A DNA stretch of 64,000 bases from Apostichopus japonicus (lineage: Eukaryota > Echinodermata > Holothuroidea > Aspidochirotida > Stichopodidae): the NCBI RefSeq assembly GCF_037975245.1, contig NC_092577.1, forward strand, positions 12,733,013 to 12,797,012, written 5' to 3'. The position numbers and the translations under genes are program-made. The notes below the pieces were generated by a model. The model was given only the letters and a program-made list of their open reading frames with translations. It was not told the DNA's origin and made no database searches. Every line of letters begins with the position of its first letter. The first letter of the stretch is position 1. Of this stretch, positions 13,970 to 27,700 are shown piece by piece.

Positions 13970-15530
13970 GATCTATCCTATACTGATAGGGACGGTTTCT
14001 ATGTTATAGCGCAATCTGTTTTTGAAGTGAAGCCTTCGATGCAAGTATAAAAAAGAGCCAACGCGTTTTCTTTGTTTAATTTTTACTTGCCTCACGTACA
14101 CTTTTTTCGTTGAAAAGAATGTTGACCTTCCAATGACTCTCGGGTAAACGGTAGCCTGCATGAACTGGATATACTGAGATTACGTTCCTCTAATGTTGCT
14201 GGTGATAAGTGAATTAGGCCTATCTCTATACCGAGACCATTCTCAGTTAACAACAACATGACCAGCAACAGAATAAATATTTACATTATGGAGAATAACT
14301 TTACTATACATGGAATGATATAGACACACTTATACGTATATATATCAGTATATAGTGATTCGATTAGTATACTGAACATAGTTTTACTTTCATTATTGCT
14401 TATATTAGATATTTATTAAATGATATTAATATTTATAATATAATTTAATAATATTAAATAATATATTAATATTTTAAAAAAATATTAAATAATTATTAAA
14501 TAATAATTTATTCTTATGTAGCGCCTAAAATGAAAATATGATCTCACAGCAATCCACTATAAAGCATAAACTTCATACAGCGAAAAGAATAAAAAATATT
14601 AAAACAGCAAAGAAACAAAGAAGGTAGACAACATCAAACTTAAGCGACACAGAAACGAGGGATAAATGAAATGACTATATACAGTAATAAAAAAACAACA
14701 CGAACATAGCCATATGAAGCACGAAGCCTTATATACCAAAGGAAGACACACACATATTCGAGGTGGGCTATACGCAACACCTTAGCTACTATATTCCATA
14801 ATATAATAACAAGCCGGATGTTGCTATGAGGTCGTCAAAAGATAGTTAGTACTCATGTACCAGAGGCCTCAGTTTTTCGTCGATCAGAAGCGGCTGTCTC
14901 ATAAGTATGGAATATATTACAAGAGACGTTCGTTACTCACGGCAGTTTCCGGCGGTATCCGGGCGCATAATGTGAGTATCACATTCACAGCAGGATACTT
15001 TAGTGGGCAATATCACTTTGATGTTACTAATAATGCTACGACAAGACTGATATGTTTTACTACAGTTTCTTCAACTATAAACACCAATAGACATAACAAA
15101 AATATGATTCTCAATAACCGCCACTGGAGGAGGGGCGGGGGGGGGGGCGGCCGGGGATGGTAGGGATAAACATGATAAAGGTAAATTACGGTCACCAAGG
15201 AAAAGGTGTGAGCTGATATATTATGAAATTTGGCTCTGTGTATGGTTAGGAGGAATTGTGTGGGTCCGCAATTCGATGCAATTGGGTCCTGAGTCGGATC
15301 GACTGAACATCGAATGGTTGAAATCAACATTCTCTGAGGATTTTTTGTTCAATTTTCAGCTACTACTTAGTCTTAAAATGTTTGGCCATTAAATACGCCA
15401 AATAATAATAAACACAGCACCGGATTGCTGTTTAGCCGAACGTTTGGTTTCCCTCCGGCCAATGAATTTCAAAGAAACGCCAATGTTTCATATTTGCAGT
15501 TTAAAATGCCAAACTGGCAACGCTGTTGTA
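13970..15530. other. AT-rich intergenic stretch upstream of CAND1
   Basis: No exon recognised. It holds a strongly AT-rich block at about 14330-14520 and a G run at 15138-15150. The putative CAND1 promoter follows. Confidence 0.55.
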
Positions 15531-15534
15531 GGAG

Positions 15535-15720
15535 TTGATACAGAAAGTGAACAGCGCATGCGTGTTGCCCTTCGTCAAAGGTCACGCTAGATAGACGGCC
15601 TAGCCTATGGGCATGTCAGTGTTGAACGTTCGCTCTCTTATGAAACTTACCCCAGTTGATGACTTTTGAGAAGTCCATCTCTTTCGTTTTCTAGCAGAGG
15701 AAGCAATCACGAGCTGCAAT
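15535..15720 (+). promoter_or_regulatory. Putative CAND1 core promoter and 5' UTR
   Basis: Immediately upstream of the CAND1 start codon there is no TATA box, but a GCGCATGCGT motif at about 15556-15565 matches the palindromic NRF1 site common in housekeeping promoters, followed by a less AT-rich 5' UTR. The transcription start is not visible from sequence alone. Confidence 0.4.
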
Positions 15721-18700
15721 ATGACTAGTGTATCTTACCACATCTCCAATTTACTGGAGAAGGTATTTTGCATAGATTCGAAATCCTACCACTGTAGCCT
15801 AATGTTATATTATTGTGTAACCGAGTATTAGTCATGCACGTATAGGATACAATGACAGGATATGATATAGGATATTATGAATTCAAATAGGCCTAATCGA
15901 GTTAAGTAACGAAAATGGATAGGGCTAATGTTACTTATGTTAGCACAAGGGGTAACATAAGCTAAGGTTAAGCTAGTATAACATAAACTAATATTAATAA
16001 CAAAGTGGCTATTGTTACGACTAGTCGTAACAATAATTCCCGACTACGCATGCGCAGTTGCTATTTTCATGACCAGGAGTATTATTTTTACGACGAGGAG
16101 AAACAATAATTTCCGGTTAGGGTAAGGGTTAGGATTGAGGTTTAGGGTTATGTTTAGGGTTAGGGTTACCCCTACTACATGCGCAGTTGCTTTATTTACT
16201 TTACTGCGCTTGAATTTGCCTTTGTCGTAAGAATAGTTTATAAATAATTGTTACGACTCGTCGTAAGAATAGCCACGGCCTATTAATAACAGTATGGATA
16301 TGCATGGATATATTATAGGCCAAGGCTAGCCTAATTTAGTCCTAACAAAAAGTTGTGCATTGTGTTCTTGAAGTCTGATATGAACAAATCTTGCTGTTAA
16401 ATATGCAACATTTGCAACATCTTCTTGGTAAAAAAAATGATAGTGTAGTTTGGCACAATTGCATGAGGGGAAATTCGTCACTCTAGCCTAGGCCTATCCC
16501 CAGTCTGCAGTTTTCAACATTTAAAAAATAATTTATCAAATATATTTTATGGTTACCATATTTATGAAGAAAATGTCATTATGCTAGGGAATCGGATCAA
16601 AACATAAAATCTGTTTTGACAACTTGTCGGTGGTCTGTCATCGTATAATGATGTATACAAATTCAGGGTTGTGGAATGGATATGATAATTTTGGAAATGT
16701 TTCAACCATTTTGAGATACTGGCCAATGGAAATGGTGAAGTATTGCTTCAAATGTTGTGCACAAATTATTGACTCCATTGTTTTTGATCTCCTGGTCATC
16801 AGTAACAAACTTTTTATAAAGTTTGTTGAAAGTACTTGTAGGAGTTTTGAGCAAGGTTTTCCAGAGATAAGGGATCCCCTATAGTTTGAAAAAAGTATTC
16901 TTAACCCCTCATATAAGCACTGGACCTAATTTGAGTCAAATGCTACAAATGTTGTTGATGGTCTGAAGGAGAATGTTTCGTCTTTATGATGGTAAGGCTA
17001 CAGAAATTACTTCAGCAGTGAATGGAGTAGGTATCCGTTTATAAAATAGGCTAGTATACTGTATATAGATTTAAATTTTCATGCTACAAAATGTCAGGTA
17101 GCAGTTATTCTTAAAACTTACGTGCTGGAAATCCCAGCAGTGCAGAGCACCCCTTCATTAACCCTAGGCCTACTTCCTAATTTTGCATATAATTTTTTTT
17201 TTTTTATCTCAATACATTACATGTATAGAGATATTGTAACAGTAAGTGGGACTCTCTGTTCTCTTAAAAAATTTTCAGCGTCTTCAAACAAAGTTCTTTT
17301 TCTCTGGAATTTCCAGAGCAAGAATATATCATATAGACCAACAAAAGTTACTATTTTTTATTCCAGAATTGTATCTCATTCTGTGACTTTTTCACCGATT
17401 TATGTCCAAATCGGGCCAATTTGGACTGAAAACACACTTTGGCAGACCTGTTTTGCACACGCTCCAAAACTTATGTTTTATGAAAGAGAATAGAATAGAA
17501 CTGTCTTTCAACAGTGGTATCGTCTAAGATAGGGTCCTATGTATTATATATTTTATTAACATTTTAAACTTTCATTTGTTGTTTACAGGTAGGTATTAAT
17601 AAGAATTTTACTACTTGTATATGACATTTTATGGCTTTTATTTGCTTTATTTGATGGTTAAATGATTTTTCTTTCTTAAAACAACACTGAGCTGCCGCCC
17701 CTACTATTAGTAAAAAGGTCCGTTTTTGATGATTAAGCCCCGCCCCCAAGTCTGTTTTGTAGCAGATTGGCTATGACTCATAACAGCTACACGAAAATGG
17801 CTACGCTCGCGACCAATTTCTGTAGTGTAGTTAGGTACGCGAGGTGTTAGTGTATTGCATGCTAATTACATTCTGTACTGCTGAATTCCATTTAAGGATA
17901 GTACTGGTGTTCAGGTAGCTTTTCAGAGCAAGGGCCATGATAAGTTTGTTTGATTGCCCTTCATGTATTTTGTATAATTACGTATACACATTCTTGTATT
18001 TCTGAAGGCTACTTACTGTAGGCCTAGTGCATTTAAAAAATATATATATATATATATAAGCCTAGGCCTATTAGGCTTTCAGTGATAGCCACATTAGCAT
18101 TGTACTGGTGTTCAAACAGCTTTTCCTAGGAAGGACCAGGGTAAGTTTGTTTGATGGGTACGTATAAAAGATGAGCCGGCCATAGCATCACAACTTTTAT
18201 AAGATTATAAAAATTGTATAAGGTTATGTTTTATTTATAAGGATATAAGATGTATAAGGTTATATGAAGTATGTTTAGCTTTCTTTTGAACCTGTAATGT
18301 TTGACATCAAATGTACAAAGAATTAAAATAAAATAACAAAATGGAGAGGAACTGAGGTGGCTATTAGGGGAAGAGGAGGCCACCCATCACTTGCATATAA
18401 AAACTTTTAATCTTCTTTTACATTATTTTTTTCCAAGTCATAAATCCATGAAATCTTCATGTCCAAAAATTGAGATGGAAAAACGTGGGTTGTTTTGATA
18501 TCTAGAAATGGACACAGTTTTGATGGTAGTCACCACTACAGTAACATACATAGGTCAATAGGCCTAGCTCTCAAGGCAGGCATCAAGAATATGGTCGAGT
18601 TGTTCGCCTCTTCTAATTTGGCTGTTGTCATTGACGTCAAACTATATGACCAAAAAGTCCAACAGAGACTGACCTAAGATGAAGGATACCACATAAAAAA

Positions 18701-21700
18701 CAAGTTCTTAGGTATTCTATGACATTACTAAACCTTGCAATGTCGTTCTTTCGACTAACAGGCAATGAGCGCTAAAGGCAAGACTAGCAGGATAAAGTGT
18801 AACCTGCAGAGACTATTCGTGGCAAAGTAGCAAAAATGCAAGTTATGTATTTGTTGTACCATGATTGATATTGATAATTGTAGAGACAGAGCAAAGATTT
18901 GAAATTAGGAATCAAAATTAAAACTTCCAGTATTGAGATACTGCATCATTGATGCTCTTGTTTAAATTTGTCTAGGCTTTAATATAATCAAATTGGTTAA
19001 CTTTTTCTAAGCTTGGGTAACTTCCTCAGATATTGGAGTCCACCCATTAGGCTATAAAAAAGACAAATTAAAAGTTGTTACTGCTTTTTGCTGAACATTG
19101 CTTTTACCTTCACAAGGGAACATTGCGTTGTGTCTATGCTACAGTATTGTTATAAATACCACTTCCTTCATTTTAAAGTGCTTTACAGACTTCGGGTCTT
19201 TTTCAATAGGCATGGGACCAGGTTCCCTCCCTCACTCCTTTTGAGGACACCACTAGTCGGTGAAGACATTTAGTGATGCAAGCGTCCAACACACAGCTTC
19301 TTGCTTGTGGAACTCACTCCTGATTCATTTAATGTCATCGGTCTTGCTCGAACGATTTAAACATGGCATTAAAACATTTCTCTGATAATCAAAGAATAGT
19401 ACCTAACTGCCATACCCACTGTACAACAAGCCAGCCATTGAGTCAGTAATGGCAGATTTTATACTGACTTGCACAAAAGAGTCAGATTTTATGATCATAT
19501 TCCCAATTTTGCCCTTGGTTCATCTATCGTTATTAAAGACTACCTACCATAATCAATCGACAAAGATGTATATGACTCAGAATTAAAAAGGTTAGTTGTA
19601 AAGACAATAACAAGATAAGAACAATTTGTTTTCTGCTTTCATGAAGTAAATATTTGTTCTTGCTAATTATAGAAATTAAATTCTGTTTCATCTTTCAGAT
19701 GACGTCCAGTGACAAAGATTTCCGTTTCATGGCCACAAATGATCTCATGACGGAACTTCAGAAGGACTCCATTAAATTGGACGATGACAGCGAGAGAAAG
19801 GTTCGTTCGGTTTTTTGACGTTTGATTAACAAATTTTCTCAAAAACAGCTGGTTTTACACCGTGGACTCGCTGGGTAGTGTTGGTCACTTTACTTTATGT
19901 ACGTGTTCACGAGATTGCCACACGAACCATCATAGCGATAATTAAAACAGGGCTGTTTTCGTTACCGTCTGATAACATCATGGCCATTTTGTACTATATA
20001 TATGACTGTTCGTAGAAATTATTTGAACCCCTTTCCGTCTAAAGCTGTATAATATATTGCTTTTATAGCCCTCGATTTGTTTGTGCAGTCACAAGCGACG
20101 ATTCCTTATTGTTCTTACAGGTGGTCAAAATGTTATTGAAGCTCTTAGAAGATAAAAATGGCGAGGTACAAAACTTGGCTGTTAAATGGTGAGTATTTGG
20201 TGTGGTTACCAACAGCCTTTACATGACACAGGTAGCAAGTTAAGACTGGAGACTAACAGGATGACAACTTTAAGAGTGTCTTTGACTATGTCAGTCAATC
20301 AGTTTTTACTTGTGTGTGTGTGTTAGGTGGTGGTGATGGAGGGGTGGGTGGGAGGGGGGCTGAGTAGAGGAAGGACATGTACAGCTACAACTTGAAATAG
20401 CTCTGTCAATGTGCTTTCTATTACAACAATAATCAGCAGGTTCCCAGAGTGATTCTTGTCTAAAAGTCTTTTATTTGTTTTTAAACATGAATACCTTGGA
20501 AGATCCAATGATAAGAAGGTTATTCAATAAGAATTCTTATGCATGAAGCTGTTTAATAGCTGAGATGTATTCATCCAACCAGAAACAATGGTGTAGGCTT
20601 TATACTGTCATGGCTGTCTAGTGTGGAACCTGATTGTTAGGCTGTTATGTCAAAGGGATAGTTTTGTGCATCTTTTAGGCATACAGTTGCTTTACTCCAA
20701 GAACAAAGAGATACCTACTATTTACATATGTTGACTGGGTTTACAAAACTGAAACTGGGTAGATATCACAAGCAGCCAGGTCTTAAGCTTAAGCTATATA
20801 CACTTACACATTGAAGACACAAAAAGTCAAAGGAAACTTTTAAATTTTTACTCAGTATTTCCTTAAGTACAAAGAGATACCTACTGTGTGCAAGTGTAGA
20901 CTGGGTTCACTTCACTCTTGTGTTAATATGTATACCGACTTTGATAATAATTTCTCGGTATTTGGATGTCCGTATACAAAATATGTGGTCTTTGTAAGCA
21001 ACAAAGGAGGACCAATATAGGCCTACCTTAGTCTGTATTGTGCCATCATAGCATGCACTCTCCATACAATGATGCTCTTTAATATCAATGTTTGTTCCCT
21101 AGTCTTGGCCCGCTGGTCTCCAAAGTGAAGGACTATCAGGTTGAGACCATCGTCGAAACACTCTGCAACAATATGTTATCAGACAAGGAACAGTTGAGAG
21201 ACATCTCCAGCATCGGTGAGTTACAAATGTTATGTACTGTGGTGAAAGGCTCTCTGATGGACAAGCTTCATTATCTAGCATCAGTTTTGCCTCCAAATAT
21301 GCTAGAAAGTTAAATAATGGTCACAAGTATTCAAACTTAGACACGCATTTTTACTGCCACCAACATTTGTCGCCCTCTTGGACGTTTAATTATCTAAGTG
21401 AACTCTCCTATGTACAGCTCTGTCTGGGAATAATCTGGAGAATCAGCCTCAGACCATTCTTGAATATTTCTAGCAAATTTTAGCATGTTAAATTTTGTGA
21501 GTTTTTCCCAGATACTCCAGCAACAAGATGTTTTAATGTTTTAATTCATTTACAAAAGTTTGTTCTCTGCCCTTCTTAGTCTTGTTTGTGTGCAAGAGTA
21601 AGGGCTCTGTCAGTTTCTTGAACAGCTCTATTGTTTTTTCCCCCCATTTTTCTTGGATTCCGTTCAGGTTTGAAGACAGTGATCAATGAATTACCAACGT

Positions 21701-24700
21701 CTTCAAACACTCTAGCAACGAGTATTTGTAAAGGAATCACAGGAAGACTAACCAATGCTATTACCAAGGTAGGATATCAACTGAAAAATTAATCCTTAAC
21801 TTTATGTCAACCGATATGTTTCGATAATACAGAATGAAGTCAATAGTCAATCAGTTTCATTTGAGTTTTACATCAAGTCTAAGTGTTGGCCCCAGACACC
21901 CACCTCCCCCTCCCCTCCCATCCCCACCGTACCCCTTCTCTCCCTCTCCTCTCCACTCCCCACCCCTCTCCTCCCTTCCCTTCCCCTCCCCTCCCCCCTA
22001 TCCCCTCATCCATTAATGAATGAATTAGTTTCTCTAACTGTTTCATTTCTGCAATGCTGATTGACATAAGACAATTAACCTGCCATTTCTTGCCATCCTG
22101 TTCAGGTTTTCTACCTTAAAAGAAATGATTTAGGATGTTTCTAAAATGGTTTGATTTTCTTGAATTCTGATTGATGTTGACAGCAGGAGGATGTTTCCGT
22201 GAAGTTGGAAGCTCTTGATATTCTCGGTGATCTGCTTAGCAGGTTTGGACGTAAGTTAACTTGTTTTATTCTCTTCATTGTTTGTATTCTTGGTGATCTG
22301 CTTAGCAGGTTTGGACGTAAGTTTTATGGCTATGAACTTTATAATACGAAGAAGTTACATATATTAAGAAAACAAGTTTGAAGGATTGAGGATAAGTACT
22401 GTATGTTTCAAATGTAGAATAAGAATGGGGGACATTGCTAGTTAAATCCATACACAATTCAGGCTAATTAAAACATTTTAAAAAGTAGGACTTTCAAAAT
22501 GTTGATTTGGAAAGTAAGCATAAGGGGGGGGGGGGGTGGGGGTGGATACCCCAAAGTGGGTCAGTCTTGGTGTACAGGAATAATGTCAATTTGCAACAGT
22601 ACGTCATTAGGGACAGACTCTTATGTAAAGTTTGTGCGTTTTATAAATGATCAAACTAGTAAGTTTGAGAGATTATCCAAATTTATCATGTAAGAAGGAT
22701 TTCATTCTGGTAAACAATTGTATTTACAAAAGGGTAATAAACAAGGCAAATGAAAGAACTAAGACCCCTCTTCCTTCTGTCTGAAGTGCCAAGGTATTAA
22801 TTCTGACAACACTTGGAGATAATGAGCAAAATAGATAGTTAAGTCCCAAATTTGAGTTAAAACTTATGATTAATTTCCTGAACATTTTGATAATTCTAAT
22901 GATTTTGATTTTAATTTGATGATTTTGATTAATCTCAAACGGTTGTGTTTTTTTCCGTTCTTTACAGCATTACTTATAAGTTTTCACCCTACCATCCAGT
23001 CAGCTTTACTCCCTCAGCTAAGTAGCTCTCGAATGGCAGTCAGGAAGAGGGCCATCATAGCTTTGGGTGAGTTTGATGATAATTTGACCAGTTTTGCCCT
23101 TTCCTAAATAAAAACTGCTACTAGGGGAGGATCGGGTTGGGGGGGGGGGACATTCCCTTGGACAATTTAGTTTCAAGATACATTTGGGTGTTTTAGAGCT
23201 TTGGGAAATATTGTGTTGTTTGTCTATTCAGTATGTGAAATGATGCCACTGGTACGTTAGCAGTATTTTGAAAATGTCCAGAAAAATAGTGCCGTACATT
23301 ATTTCTTTCAGATATGAGAATGTATAATGTAGTTAAAGGTTAAAGGATCTGGCACTTAAATGCTAATCATGGCAGGATTTTCTTTAAAGGCCTCTGGAGA
23401 AGATCCTGCTAGGATTCAAAGAGTGAGGCCCTCTAACTTTGATGATATTTACCTACACAGGCCTTTTGAAGCAGATAAGCACTTTGTGACTGTTTTGTTC
23501 CTTCTATTTTGTCTTGAAAAGAAGTACCTCGAAGATGGTGTAATTTGCAATGTATCATTGAGTTATCCAGGTTTACTATTTGCATGTCGCATCTGGGTTT
23601 AAGTACTTTGGGAGAGAGTGTAACATATGCTGTAAGTGTGTGATACGATGAATTCGAGGGATGAATCCGAGCAGCTTTCTTCAATCGTTGACAATGAAGT
23701 TTCAAACTTCTTTGCAAATTATCTCTCAACGAAAGGGACTCCTAAAGGTACACTTTTCGATGACACACTCTCAGCTTGGATTTCGTTCTGAACCTTTGAG
23801 ATCAGAAGTTTACCTTACCACATAAATCACCAAAGAAGGATTATACATGGAGAAAACATTGATTTGCGATAGTAATTGAATGCAAAACTCTTTTCTTGTC
23901 TATATTGATATCAAACAGAAAACCAAATTCTACAACGGCATGTACAATGTTTTTAATTGAATCTGAGCAGCTTTCTTTAACCGTTGATAATGCAGTTTTG
24001 AACTTCTTTGCAAATAATGTCTCGACAAATGGGACTCCTAAAGGTACACTTTTCGATGACAAACTCTCAGCTTGGATTTCGTTCTGAACCTTTGAGATCA
24101 AAAGTATCTCTTACCTCATACATCACCAAAGAAGGATTATACATGGAGAAAACATTGATTTGCGATAGTAATTGACTGAAAAACTCTTTATCTTGTCTAT
24201 ATTGATATCAAACAGAAAACCAAATTCTACTACGGCATGTACATTTTTTTTATTGAATCTGAGCAGCTTTCTTTAATCGTTGATAATGCAGTTTCAAACT
24301 TCTTTGCAAATTATCTCTCAAGGAATGGGACTCCTAAAGGTACACTTTTCGATGTCACACTCTCAGCTTGGATTACATACTAATCCTTATAGATCAAAAG
24401 TATCTCTTACCCCATAAATCTTGAAGGAGGGCCAGAAGACCAAATTCTACAACGGCACGCTCGTGTTTTTTTTTTTTTTTTGTTTCTCATGGAGATTTAA
24501 TGCATTGAGGACAACAACAGTTTCATTTTTTTTTCTCTTCCAGGTCATTTAGTGCTCAGTTCGAACAAGAATTTATTCAACGACCTAATTGAATTTCTTC
24601 TTAACGAACTGAGTGCCAACACTAATCCCTCAACTACTAGGACATTCATACAGTGCATAGCTTCCATTAGGTTAGTACAATTAATCCACAAAGGAGCAGG

Positions 24701-27700
24701 GGTAGGAGGGGGTGGGGGAGGGATGGGAGAGTGGGGGCTGTCCAGGAGGTGAGGGGGATGATGTGGGAGGTCCCTTTGTAGATAATATTGATGTCAAGTA
24801 ATTTGTTTTCTGGTGGTGGTACTGTTGTGATAGCTTGTCTAAGACATGTGTGATGTGAAGCATGTTGAAGCTGTAGAGTCAGGATGGTGGTGGTACAGTA
24901 CATTACCGGTATGAGGTGGATTGAAGGGTCGGCTGGGGGTTGTCAGGGTATGGTGGAACTCTGTAGGGTGTAAGAGTGAAGGAGATAACGGCTGGGAGAT
25001 GGGATTCGAGGGTCATGGAACCCTGAGGGTTGTTTCTGAAGATGAAATGAAAACAAATCAATATATTCTAGAATTTTATGTAATGTGGTGTAACAAATAC
25101 GCATACTGCAACTGCTGTATTATTCCCTAGACCAGGGTCCTCAATTTTCTATGAAAGCCAAAGAAAAAACATTTGTTGGAGCAAGGGGTCACCCAGAATA
25201 AAAAATGTAATTATAACTAGATTAAGCAATGTTATCTTTACAACACTCTGGTTTTGGCATTTTGTTTGTCAGTCGTCAAGCGGGACATCGAGTAGGAGAA
25301 CACATGGAGAAGATCATCCCACTCATTGTGAAATTTTGTCAGGTAGAGGGCGACGATGAACTCCAAGAGTACTGTCTCCAGGTAAGTCTGACTGCATATA
25401 TCTTTAAAAAAATATCACCCCCTCCCCTCCCCTTCTCAACTCCCTTCTGGTCCCTATAGTGGTATCTTGCAAATATGATCACTTACAGTAAAGTGTGTGT
25501 TCTCATAAAAAAGTCAATGTATATATGTTAATTGTCAACACTGATAGGTTACTGTGCCTCAGAAACACTTATGTCATAAGGGTGTTTGTTGCTATGGCAC
25601 CAGTTCTCAAATTTGTGTCTTATGACTTTTATTGGAAAGGAGATTATTTTGTGTCAATGAGCAGGGGCGTAGCATTGCATGTGAGGGATCAAATGGCTTG
25701 TTGCTTACAAGGTTGGACTAAGAGAAAGGCAACCAAACAAAACATTGTTTGAATGTTTTGGTTCTTGGGAATAACCAGTCTAACCAGAGCATTTCCAGCT
25801 GAGAGAAGTGAATATTGGTCCTTATGCCTGACCAAGGGTGCATTCCACATGGTGAGCATGGTCTTATTCAGATGCTACCAGTTAACTCTTTGATCTGGAA
25901 CAAAACATTTCTTAGGAAGCCAGATGGGACAACAACATAATTGTGGTAGAGGTTCCAGTTGTACGGGAAGAATTTTAGTATTCCATTGCCCACTTTTTCA
26001 TCTCATATGCTGTCTTTTATTGTTTGACCTTTCATTGATAGGCATTTGAATCTTTTGTGAGAAGATGCCCGAAAGAAATATCTCTCTTTTTACACTTTCA
26101 TCTCATATGCTGTCTTTTATTGTTTTACCCTTCGTTGATAGGCATTTGAATCTTTCGTGAGAAGGTGCCCGAAAGAAATATCTCCATATTTGCACAAGGT
26201 AGGACGCACAGTTTTCTCATACACCGGTATAAGTAAACATATTTAATCTCCATATTTTCTCCATATGAGAACTTTTTAAGCTGCTATGTTTGATTCAATT
26301 TATCACTTAACTATGGCTGAAAATTCTCAAGCTACCTGAATCATGTAGCAAATTAAATCACATATATTTAATAGTTGTCATTCAAAACTGTCTAAAGTAT
26401 GTTTCAATACTATTCTTAAAGATTCTATATTTGATTCCATGGATCATTCACCTCAGTAGTGTCTCCATTATTCCTGATCATGTATTGCACATGTATGATC
26501 ATCTAGTACTCATTCATTAATCTTGTATATTTGATCCCATGGATCCTTCATCATTCATATTCACTGTGTGAAGTACAGTATGTCATAGTACTTACTATTC
26601 TATGACATGCTATATCTGATCCCATGGATCAGTGACCTGTACCTGATGTATCTCACATTATCATGGTTGTAGCTATAGAGTATTTGATCCCATGGATCCA
26701 TCCATCATTCATGTTCTCTGTCTGAAGTACATTACGTCATAGTACTAACTATTCTATGACATGCTATATCTGATCCCATGGATCAGTGACCTCTACCTGA
26801 GGTATCTCACGCTATCATGGTTATAGAGTATTTGATCCTATGGATCATTCATCATTCATGTTCACTGTCCGAAGTACAGTATGTCATAGTACTTACTATT
26901 CTATGACATGCTATATCTGATCCCATGGATCAGTGACCTCTACCTGAGGTATCTCACGCTATCATGGTTATAGAGTATTTGATCCCATGGATCATTCGTC
27001 ATTCATGTTCACTGTCCGAAGTACAGTATGTCATAGTACTTACTATTCTGTGACATGCTATATCTGATCCCATGGATCAGTGACCTCTACCTGAGGTATC
27101 TCACACAATCATGGTTATAGCTATAGAGTATTTGATCCCATAGATCATCTATCATTCATATTCACTGTCTGAAGAATGTCACAGTACCGTTCTATAAGAT
27201 GCTCTACTTGATCCCGTAGATTATTGAGCTCTGTCTGAAGTATCTCTGCTATGATCCTAACTACAACTATGACGATGATGAGGAGGAAGAGGAAGATGCC
27301 ATGGACACAGATGGAGAAGAAGAGGGGTAAGTCACAGGGGTATGGTTTGACCCTGCAAACCTCAGTTCTTTTGTCTTCATCTGTCCTAATTGTCTAAGTG
27401 TATATAGGAGAAGCTTATTCACCTTGCTGCTTGTAACTCTCGTCTCCAGTGCATGTCCTCATTTTGATAACTTGACTTGTTGGCACACATATAGATATTT
27501 ATAAATATATATGAATATGAACAAGTGGTAGGAAACCTTATCTTTTCGCCACAGTGCATGCTGATAGCTATAAGCTGACAATTAGCATAATCAATTGATT
27601 ACAATACAACTTTGACCTCTGTTGTTATGTATGCAGGTTGATTGTAGGTCAAGCTAAAACTGCTGTGAATGTGCTGTTGTATTCTTAGAACTGTGAATAT

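Noticed and set aside
17122-17493. 123-codon frame in CAND1 intron 1
   Set aside because: AT-rich, no domain, no splice or start context, and it lies inside an intron of a confirmed gene.
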